64,000 nucleotides of DNA from Bacteroidia bacterium (GTDB lineage: Bacteria; Bacteroidota; Bacteroidia; Chitinophagales; Saprospiraceae): NCBI GenBank assembly GCA_030429045.1, contig JAUIEA010000001.1:1-64000 (forward strand). The letters are read 5' to 3'. Under the pieces are notes generated by a model that did no database searches, was not told the DNA's origin, and saw only the letters and a list, made by a program, of their open reading frames with translations. Shown here one piece after another: positions 54,619 through 64,000 of the stretch. How positions within the stretch are numbered: the stretch's first letter is position 1; every line of letters starts with the position of its first letter. The position numbers and the translations under genes were made by a program.

Positions 54619-55109
54619 TGCGAAGGTGGATTTTTCAGGGCCTCCAGGGTCTTGAACAGATGCCCGTCCCTCGAGATCAATGCCCCCTGTTGCATCATCC
54701 TGAACAATTCTTCTGATCGTCCCGGATCGTATGCTTTCTCGCCTGAATAAGCCTGCAAGGTGGTCCCGCCTGCCTTCGCTTCGGCCATCATCGCCTGGGG
54801 GTCTTTGACCTGTGTAAAGTCCAGGCTTGTCTCCCCGATGGCCCTGATCCCATTCATGCGAATGAGGTCTTTGGCGCAATGGAAGGTTCGGATATCCCTG
54901 GGTGAACTCATCTCCAGGTATTCCACCTGCTCCAGCACTTTTTCAAAAACGATATCGCTGAACAGTTCGATCAGTTCTTCCGCCCGCTCCGGCCTGTCTT
55001 TTTTCAGTGCTTCCCAATCCGGTCCCGTGACGGTATTTGCGGACAGGAATTGGATAAATTCCGTTTCCAGTTCCTTCAATTCATCCGCCGCCAGTCGACG
55101 ATATTTCAT
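54615..55109 (-). CDS. DUF6495-like conserved protein
   Basis: MKYRRLAADELKELETEFIQFLSANTVTGPDWEALKKDRPERAEELIELFSDIVFEKVLEQVEYLE. Confidence 0.65.
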   Translation of the reverse strand: MKYRRLAADELKELETEFIQFLSANTVTGPDWEALKKDRPERAEELIELFSDIVFEKVLEQVEYLEMSSPRDIRTFHCAKDLIRMNGIRAIGETSLDFTQVKDPQAMMAEAKAGGTTLQAYSGEKAYDPGRSEELFRMMQQGALISRDGHLFKTLEALKNPPSH

Positions 55110-55142
55110 AGTGTTGGATTCTTGATGTGGCGATTCATCGTT

Positions 55143-55832
55143 TTATTCTTCCTCTCCGGTCTTCTTTTTCATCACCCAGGTGGTCATACTGCGCAGATCC
55201 TGGACAATGGTCGTTTTGATCGGCTCGATCAGATCTCCATCCAGATCCCGGGTATAGTTAAGGATCATCCGTTGGTCCACAAGATACCGCTCAGTGCCAT
55301 CCGGTAGCTGAAACATGCCATTTCCTACATGTTGGATCCTGTGGGCGATCCCGATATTGGATGCCAGCCGTGCAAAAAACATCCCTCCGGGTTTCACCAC
55401 CTTCCAGGCAGCATGCAACATCGCCTCAAACTGCCCTGCGTCTGCAGCAAAATGGAGGATCGCATTGGCAATGACCAGATCAAACTCTTCACGCACGAAT
55501 GGCATCGATTCAAGGGTAGAAACAGTAAATCGCTGAGGGTCATATCCGGGGTGGATCTTCAAGGCCATCTCCCGGACCCGTTCAACAGCCTCCGGATCCT
55601 GATCTATTCCGTAGACATCAAACCCGTTCTGGAGAAAATAGACCAGATTGCGTCCCCCGCCGCATCCCAGATCCAGCACGCGCTGTCCGTTGTGAAAACG
55701 ACCTTTCAGGATCTGATCAAACAGATAGATATCAATATTTCCAAATTGAGCTTGCAGGGGATGAGTCATATGGAGGGACGAAATGTGATCAAAAAAATGT
55801 TCCGGTGATAGCGGGTCTTCTTCGATCACCAA
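55143..55832 (-). CDS. Class I SAM-dependent methyltransferase
   Basis: RVLDLGCGGGRNLVYFLQNGFDVYGIDQDPEAVERVREMA; FDLVIANAILHF; AWKVVKPGGMFFARL. Confidence 0.9.
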   Translation of the reverse strand: MVIEEDPLSPEHFFDHISSLHMTHPLQAQFGNIDIYLFDQILKGRFHNGQRVLDLGCGGGRNLVYFLQNGFDVYGIDQDPEAVERVREMALKIHPGYDPQRFTVSTLESMPFVREEFDLVIANAILHFAADAGQFEAMLHAAWKVVKPGGMFFARLASNIGIAHRIQHVGNGMFQLPDGTERYLVDQRMILNYTRDLDGDLIEPIKTTIVQDLRSMTTWVMKKKTGEEE

Positions 55833-55860
55833 ACGAATGTGAAACGGTATGTAGGGTCGG

Positions 55861-56877
55861 TCAGCAGGCGGCGCAATAGGTGTTTACCCTGTCGATCCAG
55901 ATCTCTTTTTCCGGGTCGGGGAGGAAACTGGCCTGAAAACTATGGATGGCCAACTGTCCAAGATCGTGCCGGGTCAGTCCAACAGCCTCCGCCGTGCGTA
56001 AATAATTTTCATTGATATAGCCGCCAAAGTAAGCCGGATCATCGGAATGCAGGGTGGCCAGCAATCCTTTTTCCAGCATTTCCTTAACGGGATGATCCGC
56101 CAACTGACGGATCACCTTGAGTTCGAGGTTGGATAAGGGACACAAGGTCAAGGGGATCTGACGCAGGACCAGCTCCTGCACCAGGTCTTCGTCATCCAGG
56201 CATCGGTTGCCGTGATCGATGCGGATGACCTGTAATAGATCCAATGCTTCCCGGATATAGGAGGCGGGTCCTTCTTCACCGGCATGTGCCATCAATAAAA
56301 ACCCTTCCTCACCCGCCTTTCGAAATACACGGGCGAACCTGGATGGGGGGTTCCCCAGTTCGGATGAATCCAGGCCCACTCCGGTGATCCACTCCTTGTA
56401 GGGCAGGGCTTCTTCCAGGGTCTGAAAAGCAGCTTCCTCCGGAAGATGCCGCAGAAAACACAGGATAAGACGTGAGGTGATCCCCAACTGACGTTCACCG
56501 TCTTCCAGGGCTCTGCGAATGCCGCGAATGACGGTGTCGAAAGCGATGCCACGTTCGGTATGGGTCTGGGGATCAAAGAAGATCTCGGTATGGACCACAT
56601 TTTGAACCGCGCAGGTGTTCAGATAGGCCATGGTCAGATCGTAAAAATCGACTTCATGGAGGAGCACCTTGGCACCGAGGTAATAGATATCCAGAAACTC
56701 CTGGAGGTTGTTGAACCGGTAGGCTTTTTTCAACTCGTCAGCTGATGCGAAATCCAGTGGGATCCCGTTTCGTTTGGCAATTGCGAACATCAGTTCCGGC
56801 TCCAGGGTACCTTCTATGTGCAGGTGCAATTCGGCTTTGGGCAGGTCCTGGATAAAGTCGGCTAGGGGATTGTTCAT
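55861..56877 (-). CDS. add: Adenosine deaminase
   Basis: LPKAELHLHIEGTLEPELMFAIAKRN; MAHAGEEGPASYIREALDLLQVIRIDHGNR; TLCPLSNLELKVI; LHSDDPAYFGGYINENY. Confidence 0.94.
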   Translation of the reverse strand: MNNPLADFIQDLPKAELHLHIEGTLEPELMFAIAKRNGIPLDFASADELKKAYRFNNLQEFLDIYYLGAKVLLHEVDFYDLTMAYLNTCAVQNVVHTEIFFDPQTHTERGIAFDTVIRGIRRALEDGERQLGITSRLILCFLRHLPEEAAFQTLEEALPYKEWITGVGLDSSELGNPPSRFARVFRKAGEEGFLLMAHAGEEGPASYIREALDLLQVIRIDHGNRCLDDEDLVQELVLRQIPLTLCPLSNLELKVIRQLADHPVKEMLEKGLLATLHSDDPAYFGGYINENYLRTAEAVGLTRHDLGQLAIHSFQASFLPDPEKEIWIDRVNTYCAAC

Positions 56878-56886
56878 AAGGTGTAT

Positions 56887-57939
56887 TCAGGAAGAGGGGT
56901 GAGACGAGGGGAGAACAGGATCCATCAGGGAGATCCACAAGGGAGGAAGCAGGGCCAGGATCATCGATCCCGGATATCCCAGGGGCAACTGCGGACTATC
57001 CGGAAAATGACGCAGGACCTGATACTTTCGACTGGCCTTATAGTGATGGTCGGAGTGGCGGGTCAGTTCATACAGGAATATCCGACCCAATTCGTGATCG
57101 CTGTTCCAGCTGTGCCAGGGTTGCACCTTCTCATAAGGTCCGCCCTCCCGCTGCTGGCGACGCAGTCCATAGTGCTCGATATAATTGATCGTTTCAAGCA
57201 GCAGAATACCGACCAGGGCCGACCCCAGGGCAAAGAGGACGCCGGTACGCCCCCACAGGACAAAAAGGATGGCGATATAGCCGAACTGGACCAGTTGCAT
57301 CCAGATCATTTGATTCCCGGGATGAACTGCGGGTTTTCCGGCTTTCCGCAGGCGTGCAGATTCCAGTTTCCAGGCATTCCACCAGGAGCCGGTGATACTC
57401 CGCATCCAGAAGGCATAGATCCATTCTCCGCGTCGGGCACTGGCGGGATCACGATCCGTAGCCACCCATCGATGGTGACCCCGATTGTGTTCGATGTAGA
57501 AATGCAGATAGAGCGCCGGAAGGAGAAGTGTCCAGGCCAGGAATCGATCAAAGCGTGACGACCTGTGCCCCAGTTCATGACCGACATTGATCCCACTCAC
57601 GCCGATGATCAGCCCCATATTCAACAGCATCCCCACCTGTTCGCCAGTGGTCAGTCCGCCAACGGTAACCCGATCCAGATAAACGAACAGCAAGAGGTAG
57701 AGGATCGGAACATTGATCCAGAGCAGCACATCAAAAAACCGTTTCTGTAATCTGGACGGCTCTTCATGTGCTGCAATATTCCCGTCATCCAGTGGCAGGA
57801 AAAGTTCACATATAGGGATCAGCACAAAGGCCACATACATGGATCCCGGTGACCACCAGCCACCCTGGCTGAATCCGATCCAGGCGGATATCGGGGCTAT
57901 ATAGGCGATCAGGTATTTCAGATCTCTCCACTTCATCAA
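56887..57939 (-). CDS. alkB: AlkB-type membrane alkane 1-monooxygenase
   Basis: Histidine boxes HELGHRSS, EHNRGHHRWVATDRDPASARRGEWIYAFW, RHSDHHYKASRKYQVLRH; NYIEHYGL motif. Confidence 0.92.
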   Translation of the reverse strand: MMKWRDLKYLIAYIAPISAWIGFSQGGWWSPGSMYVAFVLIPICELFLPLDDGNIAAHEEPSRLQKRFFDVLLWINVPILYLLLFVYLDRVTVGGLTTGEQVGMLLNMGLIIGVSGINVGHELGHRSSRFDRFLAWTLLLPALYLHFYIEHNRGHHRWVATDRDPASARRGEWIYAFWMRSITGSWWNAWKLESARLRKAGKPAVHPGNQMIWMQLVQFGYIAILFVLWGRTGVLFALGSALVGILLLETINYIEHYGLRRQQREGGPYEKVQPWHSWNSDHELGRIFLYELTRHSDHHYKASRKYQVLRHFPDSPQLPLGYPGSMILALLPPLWISLMDPVLPSSHPSS

Positions 57940-58072
57940 TCCGGGGTTTTCCTGAATGGAAAGTTAGGACATTCCGGTTTACCGGAGGAGAAACCGTTGA
58001 TTTCCGTCAAACCGGTTCACTTTCTTCCCTGATTCGGGAACAATCCACAGGGATTCTTCATTTTTGCAGGAC

Positions 58073-59161
58073 ATGAGCGCATTTACACCACACCCCCTTC
58101 GGGTCACCCGGGTTGAAAAAGAGACAGCGGATGCAGTGAGCATCACCTTTGACGTTCCCGCAGACCTTCAGGAGACCTTTTCCTACAAGGCTGGACAATA
58201 TCTGACCCTGGAAGTTCCGGGGAAAAAAGGCCCGATACGCAGGGCCTATTCATTGTGTCGCGCTCCCTTTGAAAAGACCTGGGAGATCACCATCAAGGAA
58301 CAACACAAAGGTCAGGCGTCCCGGTGGCTGAACAGCTCCGTATCTGTGGGCGACACCCTCCAGGTGTTTCCACCCCTGGGCCGTTTTATCCTCGAAGGTG
58401 AACCGGATCGGAAGCGGGGTTATGTTTTTATCACTGCAGGAAGTGGCATCACCCCGGTGATGGCCATGCTCAAAGAGATATTGGAAAATGAACCCCAGAG
58501 CTACTGTTACCTGCTCTATGGCAGCCGGGATGAGGAGAATATCCTGTTTCGGAACGAACTGGACCAGTTGGCCAGTCGCTATGCAGGTCAGTTCCATATC
58601 GAGCATACCCTGTCCCAACCGGATGGCAAGTCAGGGGGATTATTTGGTCGGTTCAAGAAAAAGGAAATCTCCGACTGGAGGGGTAAGACCGGACGAATTG
58701 ATGAAACGGTCATTCACGATTTTCTCGAGGAGACTGAATGCCCCCACAAAGAAAAGCACGCCTTCCTGTGTGGCCCCGGGCCACTGATGGAGGTGGCCGA
58801 TTCCGCTCTCCGTTCGGTCGGTTTTCCACCCGAACGGATCCATCGGGAACATTTTGACAGCGAACCCCTGCCTGCCCCGACGGGGGGTGAAGAAGCCGAA
58901 TTGGTCGCCACCCTGGATGGCAGCGACCTGCAGGTCCATGTCAAACCCGGACAAACTCTCCTGGAGGCGATGATGGGTGCCGGACATCAGGTTCCCTTCT
59001 CCTGTTCATCAGGTGCCTGTGCCTCCTGTATGGCGCATCTGGATGAGGGAGAAGTGATCATGGACTTTGCCCCGGCGCTCGACAAAAGCGAGATCGATGA
59101 TGGCTATATCCTTACCTGCCAGGCAAAAGCCAAGTCTGACCGATTGAAGATCACCTACTAA
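58073..59161 (+). CDS. Ferredoxin-NADP reductase-like oxidoreductase with C-terminal plant-type 2Fe-2S domain (PaaE-like)
   Basis: RRAYSLCRAPF FAD motif; ITAGSGITPVMAMLKEIL; PFSCSSGACASCMAHLDEGE...YILTCQAKAKSD. Confidence 0.92.
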   Translation: MSAFTPHPLRVTRVEKETADAVSITFDVPADLQETFSYKAGQYLTLEVPGKKGPIRRAYSLCRAPFEKTWEITIKEQHKGQASRWLNSSVSVGDTLQVFPPLGRFILEGEPDRKRGYVFITAGSGITPVMAMLKEILENEPQSYCYLLYGSRDEENILFRNELDQLASRYAGQFHIEHTLSQPDGKSGGLFGRFKKKEISDWRGKTGRIDETVIHDFLEETECPHKEKHAFLCGPGPLMEVADSALRSVGFPPERIHREHFDSEPLPAPTGGEEAELVATLDGSDLQVHVKPGQTLLEAMMGAGHQVPFSCSSGACASCMAHLDEGEVIMDFAPALDKSEIDDGYILTCQAKAKSDRLKITY

Positions 59162-59178
59162 CCCGCAAGGGTCGATAT

Positions 59179-59544
59179 CTAGGAGCGTTGAAGGGAGGTC
59201 CAGGCCACAAAAACAACAGCCAGACCTATCAATACACTGGCCAATACATAGGTCAGGGCGACCAGCCACTCACCCCGCTGGAGGAGTTGCATGGTCTCCC
59301 GACTGAAGGTGGAGAAGGTGGATAGTCCTCCGCAGAAGCCGGTGATCAGCAATATCCGGGTGGTTTCATTCAATACGGGTGCAACCGCCAGTAACCAACC
59401 GATGAGGAGGCAACTGAGCAGATTTGTCCAGAAGGTCGCCCAAGGAAACCCTCCGGATTCGGGGATATACCAGCTCATTCCATACCGCAACATCGATCCG
59501 GCTCCACCACCGAGAAAGACCCAGAACAAATTAGTGATACTCAT
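59179..59544 (-). CDS. crcB: Fluoride efflux transporter CrcB/Fluc
   Basis: GGGAGSMLRYGMSWYI...FPWATFWTNLLSCLLIGWLL...GFCGGLSTFSTFSRETMQLL. Confidence 0.95.
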   Translation of the reverse strand: MSITNLFWVFLGGGAGSMLRYGMSWYIPESGGFPWATFWTNLLSCLLIGWLLAVAPVLNETTRILLITGFCGGLSTFSTFSRETMQLLQRGEWLVALTYVLASVLIGLAVVFVAWTSLQRS

Positions 59545-60652
59545 GGGCTTCTGTTGGGGATTCCTCTTCGATGAGGACCGGCTGTACCTCTTCCTCTACT
59601 GCATCATTCCGCCTTTGTTTGCGTTGTCTGTACTGGTGCAGGGAATTGGTCAGGATCATGGCCAGTCCCATACTCAGGAGGATCAGGGGAATAGAGCCAA
59701 TGGCATCGAGGGTCAGTACCATCAGGATAAACACAATATTGGTCAGAACGAGGATTCCAGTGGCCTGCATATGACTGAATCCGGCATCAATGACCAGGTG
59801 ATGGATGTGATTCCGATCCGGTTGAAAGGGAGACCGGCCTTTGCTGATACGAATGATGAACACGCGCAGGGTATCAAACAGGGGCAGGATCAAGATGCCA
59901 ATGGCCACGGCAGGAGCCGAGTGCAGGATGAACCTGCTGTCGACCATGCTGCCCTGTAATTCCACGAACTGGATGATCAATACCGAACAGGATGCCCCGA
60001 GGAAAAGGGAGCCGGTATCGCCCATAAAGATTCGGGCAGGGGTAAAGTTGTATCTCAGAAATCCGATCGTTGCACCCGCCAGGCTCAGGGCCAGGATGGT
60101 CAGTTCCATCCGATCCACGGTATAGAACCAGGCCCCGAGGGTCACGCAGATCAGGACCATGGTACTCCCGGAGAGACCGTTGATCCCGTCGATCAGATTG
60201 AAGGCATTGATGATGACGAGGATGGTGAACATCGTAAACAGGACACACAGCCAATAGGGCAACTCTTCGACTCCAAAGACACCATGGAGCCCGGTAAACA
60301 TGATATTGGCCTTGAAGATCAGGATGGAAGCGGCGATCACCTGACCGATGATCTTTTTCCAGGGCATCATGGGGTCCAGATCATCCTTCACCCCGATCAG
60401 GAAGAGAATGATAAAGGCACAGAGAATATACTGGAGGTCCGTAAACACCTGAAAGGGGGTCCACATCACCACTGAAAAAAGAACGCCGGCAAAAATGGCC
60501 ACGCCACCGAGCGTCGGAACGCTCTCGGCATGAGCACCCCGATCATGCGGTTCATCCATCAGATGTTTCTTTCGCGCCACATGAATAATGGAAGGAATGG
60601 CGAAATAAACCAGCGTAAAAGCAGTGATGAATGCAAGGATGGGGTCGGACAT
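59531..60652 (-). CDS. MraY/WecA-family glycosyl-1-phosphate transferase
   Basis: VPTLGGVAIFAGVLFSV; NAFNLIDGINGLSGS; FMGDTGSLFLG; DRNHIHHLVIDAGF. Confidence 0.93.
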   Translation of the reverse strand: MSDPILAFITAFTLVYFAIPSIIHVARKKHLMDEPHDRGAHAESVPTLGGVAIFAGVLFSVVMWTPFQVFTDLQYILCAFIILFLIGVKDDLDPMMPWKKIIGQVIAASILIFKANIMFTGLHGVFGVEELPYWLCVLFTMFTILVIINAFNLIDGINGLSGSTMVLICVTLGAWFYTVDRMELTILALSLAGATIGFLRYNFTPARIFMGDTGSLFLGASCSVLIIQFVELQGSMVDSRFILHSAPAVAIGILILPLFDTLRVFIIRISKGRSPFQPDRNHIHHLVIDAGFSHMQATGILVLTNIVFILMVLTLDAIGSIPLILLSMGLAMILTNSLHQYRQRKQRRNDAVEEEVQPVLIEEESPTEAHEYH

Positions 60653-60675
60653 TGGTTTGGGGTAGACCACAAAAT

Positions 60676-60715
60676 AAGAGAACCCGTACCACAGTCGCAA
60701 TGGCACGGGCTCTTA
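60676..60715 (-). terminator. Intrinsic terminator-like hairpin after htpG
   Basis: AAGAGCCCGTGCCA...TGGTACGGGTTCTCTT then ATTTTG on the minus strand. Confidence 0.65.
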
Positions 60716-60743
60716 AAGTCCGATATTTCCACAGAAATGAGGG

Positions 60744-62606
60744 TTATCCGACCATCTCCAGGGATTTCTTGACGAATCTGGACAGATCTTCACCCTTCAG
60801 CATGTGCTGATTGAGGCGAGCCAGATCGTAGAGATAGGTGGCAAATTCGCGGCTTTCTTCTCCGGATTCGATACCCGCCAGTTTCTTGGCGATCAACGGA
60901 TGATTGGTGTTGACAACCAGCTGCCAGGTATCCGGAAAATCCATGCCACCCATTCCCTGCATGGATTGCATCTCCATCATCCGGCGCATAAACTCAGGCT
61001 TGGTGATCCACACCGGCTGATCTTCCGGAGACAGGGCCTTCATCTGGATGGTGGCAGTACTGTTCTCTCCGAGGATGGCCGTAAAGACCTCCTTCACTTT
61101 ATCCTGTTCGGCTTCGGACAGTACGGACTCCTGTTGCTCATCCTTCTGGATCAATTGATCGACGGTATCCGCATCCACCCGCTTGAAGGAAAGTTCGGGC
61201 ATCTTTTGCTCCAGATGCTGGATGAAGTGGTTGTCGATCAACTGATCGCACTCCAATACATCATACCCTTTGGCCTTCGCCCCCTCGATATACGCGAAAT
61301 GCTCCTTCGGCTGGGTAGTATACAGCATGACGATCCGCTTGTCCTTATCGGTTTGCTGGTCCTTGACCTTTTCGCGGTATTCATCAATGGTGAAATGATC
61401 TCCATCCAGGTTTTTCAACAAGGCAAACTTCTGGCCCGCATCATAGAACTTCTCCTCAGACAGCATTCCATACTTGACAAAAACCCCGATATCTGACCAT
61501 TTGGCTGTATAGGCCTCCCTGTCCTTCTTGAACAGCTTGCCCAGCTTCTCAGCCACCTTCTTGGTGATATAGCCGTTGATCTTCCGAACGTTGGCATCAC
61601 TCTGGAGATAGCTGCGGGAGACATTCAGGGGAATATCCGGTGAATCAATGACCCCATGAAGAAGGGTCAGAAACTCCGGTACGATCTCCCGGACCTCATC
61701 GGTCACATATACCTGATTGCTGTACAGGTGAATCTTATTCTTCTGGTTGTCGATCGCATTTTTCAACCGGGGGAAATACAGGATCCCGGTCAGGTTGAAC
61801 GGATAGTCAATATTCAGGTGGATCCAGAAGAGAGGGTCCGGATTGAAGGGATGCAACTTCTTGTAAAAGGCCACATAGTCCTCATCCTTCAGATCAGTGG
61901 GCTGTTCCTTCCACAACGGCGCAGAATCATTGATGATATTGTCGACCTCCTTTTCAACAGATTTCCGGTCCTCGCCCTCACCGACCCACTCGGTCTCCTT
62001 TTTCTTGCCATAGCGGATCGTCACAGGAAGGAAACGACAGTATTTCTGCAACAGGGCCTCGATACGGGCTTCTTCCAGAAATTCCTTGTTGTCCTTGCCG
62101 ATATGCAGGATGATATCCGTACCCCGTTCGGCCTTGTCATCCGATCCAATCTCATATTCCGGATTTCCATCACAGATCCAGCGAGTACCCGCATCTTCCT
62201 TCCAGGAGCGCGTGTGTACTTCTACCTTATCCGCCACCATAAAGGCGGAGTAGAAGCCCAGGCCAAAATGGCCGATGATCTTCTCATCCTGATACTTTTC
62301 CAAAAACTCGGAAGCACTGGAAAAGGCCACCTGGTTGAGATACTTGAGCACCTCTTCAGAAGTCATCCCGATCCCTTTGTCCCGGATCGTCAGGGTCTTT
62401 TTCTTCTTATCCAGCAGGATATCAATGGTCAAATCTCCAATTTCCCCTTTCACCTCTCCCCGGGAGGCCAGGGCCTTCAGTTTGGTGGTGGCGTCGACCG
62501 CGTTGGAGACCAGTTCCCGAAGAAAGATCTCATGGTCGGAATAGAGAAACTTTTTAATGATGGGAAAGATGTTTTCGGTCTGTACCGAGATCTGTCCTTT
62601 TTGCAT
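60744..62606 (-). CDS. htpG: Molecular chaperone HtpG (Hsp90)
   Basis: YSDHEIFLRELVSNAVDATTKL; TIRDKGIGMTSEEV; IGHFGLGFYSAFMVADKV; GVIDSPDIPLNVSRSYLQ. Confidence 0.97.
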   Translation of the reverse strand: MQKGQISVQTENIFPIIKKFLYSDHEIFLRELVSNAVDATTKLKALASRGEVKGEIGDLTIDILLDKKKKTLTIRDKGIGMTSEEVLKYLNQVAFSSASEFLEKYQDEKIIGHFGLGFYSAFMVADKVEVHTRSWKEDAGTRWICDGNPEYEIGSDDKAERGTDIILHIGKDNKEFLEEARIEALLQKYCRFLPVTIRYGKKKETEWVGEGEDRKSVEKEVDNIINDSAPLWKEQPTDLKDEDYVAFYKKLHPFNPDPLFWIHLNIDYPFNLTGILYFPRLKNAIDNQKNKIHLYSNQVYVTDEVREIVPEFLTLLHGVIDSPDIPLNVSRSYLQSDANVRKINGYITKKVAEKLGKLFKKDREAYTAKWSDIGVFVKYGMLSEEKFYDAGQKFALLKNLDGDHFTIDEYREKVKDQQTDKDKRIVMLYTTQPKEHFAYIEGAKAKGYDVLECDQLIDNHFIQHLEQKMPELSFKRVDADTVDQLIQKDEQQESVLSEAEQDKVKEVFTAILGENSTATIQMKALSPEDQPVWITKPEFMRRMMEMQSMQGMGGMDFPDTWQLVVNTNHPLIAKKLAGIESGEESREFATYLYDLARLNQHMLKGEDLSRFVKKSLEMVG

Positions 62607-62799
62607 GGTTCAGGCTTTTTTTCCGAATAGCACAAAGCCAGTGCCATCCCCTCTTCTATGCCAATTTGACAAGATTACCAGCCAAAGACGACAGGTATAC
62701 CTGACGAATTGGACATACCCCCTGAAAAAAAATGCCGGCATTTTTCAAAGTTGGAACCATTCTTGCCTGTCTACTGATGAGGCTAGCCTCGATAAACCC

Positions 62800-63018
62800 A
62801 TGAGTCAGGCAAGAAAAATAAATGGCAGCGAAATTGTGAATTTCATCACTGATTTTGCGCAGCGTCAAGGACAGATCCGATACCGGATCCTCCTGCACCT
62901 CTACGGTGGTGAGACGCTGATCTTTGCAGACTTTGGCCGCTACGAGCAATACAAAAAAGCCTGGGCCCGGCTGCACGAAGCCAAAAATGAAGAAATGGAT
63001 CTGTTGATCCGTCGATGA
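62800..63018 (+). CDS. Small hypothetical protein
   Basis: MSQARKINGSEIVNFITDFAQRQGQIRYRILLHLYGGETLIFADFGRYEQYKKAWARLHEAKNEEMDLLIRR; followed by a terminator hairpin. Confidence 0.5.
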   Translation: MSQARKINGSEIVNFITDFAQRQGQIRYRILLHLYGGETLIFADFGRYEQYKKAWARLHEAKNEEMDLLIRR

Positions 63019-63033
63019 ATAATGTCAAGATGG

Positions 63034-63077
63034 AAAAAGGGTCGCACCAAACTGGGGGGTATGGTTGCGGCCCTTTT
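63034..63077. terminator. Bidirectional terminator between convergent genes
   Basis: AAAAAGGGTCGCACCA-12 nt-TGGTTGCGGCCCTTTT. Confidence 0.75.
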
Positions 63078-63097
63078 CCTCTTGTATCCCATTCACA

Positions 63098-64000
63098 TCA
63101 GGGTTGCTGAATAATGACCTTTTCCTGGTGCTGCCAATCCGATTGACGGAGACGAAGCCAGTAGACACCAGCGGTCAGATCCGGTAATGCCACTCGATCG
63201 GACATCGGGAGCTGTACCGACTTTTCCAGCACTGCTCTGCCCATTGCATCAAAAAGTGTCAGTTCTGCCGGACCGGATAAACCCGCTGTCTGAATATCCA
63301 GATAGTCGACAGCCGGGTTCGGACCAAAGGCCAGCATGGGGCGCTCTCCATCGACATCCTCCTGACTGGTGAGCATGCCCAGGACAAAGGAGTATCGGAT
63401 GGATCGACCAAACTCGGCCTCGAAATACTTGAGCACCGCATTGATCGTGGGTGCCAGAATGCGCAAATAGCCATTTCCCGCAGCAGGATCCGCCCAATAG
63501 GACAGGCCGTCATTCCCGGAGTCCAGCAACTCGAACGTATAACATCCATCCGGATAGTCCATTTTAAAATCATATTGCGAATTGGCTGCAAAACCACCCT
63601 GATTCAACAGGATATTCCCTTCCGCATCCCAGACTTTGACGCTGTTTTCCGTAGGGCGGTTATTGGTTCGAAGACGGAATCGAATGCCGGATCCAAACGA
63701 TTTGGGGATCTCGAAGGCCGAACTCATCACATTGTTTTCGGCATTTTCATCCATTCCGTTATTGACTTCCTGGACAGCCACCTGGAAGACATCGCTGCCA
63801 TCCCCGACCCAGAATGCAGAGGACGGCACGGGCAAGGTTACCACCGTTCTGTCCATCGGAGACAGATTACCTGTCCAGGTGTACGACTGCACGTTGCCTC
63901 CCGCAACACCATAGGTCAAGAGGACACTGGTGATATCTGTGGCCCCGCTGTTGCGCAGGATGATCTGCGGATCGTGGCACATCGGATTGAGACGTCCATA
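63098..64000 (-). CDS. T9SS type A sorting-domain protein, partial (continues past the window)
   Basis: C-terminal LAFGPNPAVDYLDIQTAGLSGPAELTLFDAMGRAVLEKSVQLPMSDRVALPDLTAGVYWLRLRQSDWQHQEKVIIQQP; frame open through 64000. Confidence 0.8.
   Translation of the reverse strand, partial: YGRLNPMCHDPQIILRNSGATDITSVLLTYGVAGGNVQSYTWTGNLSPMDRTVVTLPVPSSAFWVGDGSDVFQVAVQEVNNGMDENAENNVMSSAFEIPKSFGSGIRFRLRTNNRPTENSVKVWDAEGNILLNQGGFAANSQYDFKMDYPDGCYTFELLDSGNDGLSYWADPAAGNGYLRILAPTINAVLKYFEAEFGRSIRYSFVLGMLTSQEDVDGERPMLAFGPNPAVDYLDIQTAGLSGPAELTLFDAMGRAVLEKSVQLPMSDRVALPDLTAGVYWLRLRQSDWQHQEKVIIQQP

Overview
This 64 kb window looks like ordinary Bacteroidota chromosome. The T9SS C-terminal sorting domains, TAnnTTTG-type promoter motifs, DUF2723/DUF5606-like proteins and fused E1 alpha/beta dehydrogenase suggest a Saprospiraceae-like lineage (inference). 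I call about 53 protein-coding genes, one tRNA-Arg(CCG) and several intrinsic terminators. There is no prophage, CRISPR array, rRNA or intact transposon. Most genes are housekeeping or common: uvrA, prfA, htpG, rpiB, xth, add, crcB, degP-like protease, ECF sigma factor, MraY/WecA-like transferase, MFS/EamA/PnuC transporters, AlkB-type monooxygenase plus a 2Fe-2S reductase, and higBA. The least explained material is intergenic: (i) a repeat island at 5.79-6.13 kb with two '15-bp direct repeat / hairpin / 15-bp direct repeat' units, (ii) a dispersed multi-hairpin module with three copies and a tandem array at 45.1-45.7 kb, and (iii) heptamer and octamer microsatellites at many loci, one inside a coding region and three starting within about 10 bp of a stop codon. 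Protein-level points of interest are a tandem duplication of a T9SS-secreted gene that left a fragment of a metalloprotease, a pseudouridine synthase with H1-like and 16-aa Arg/Asp repeat extensions, and amidohydrolases with degenerate HxH motifs. Product names come from recalled family motifs; no database search was run.
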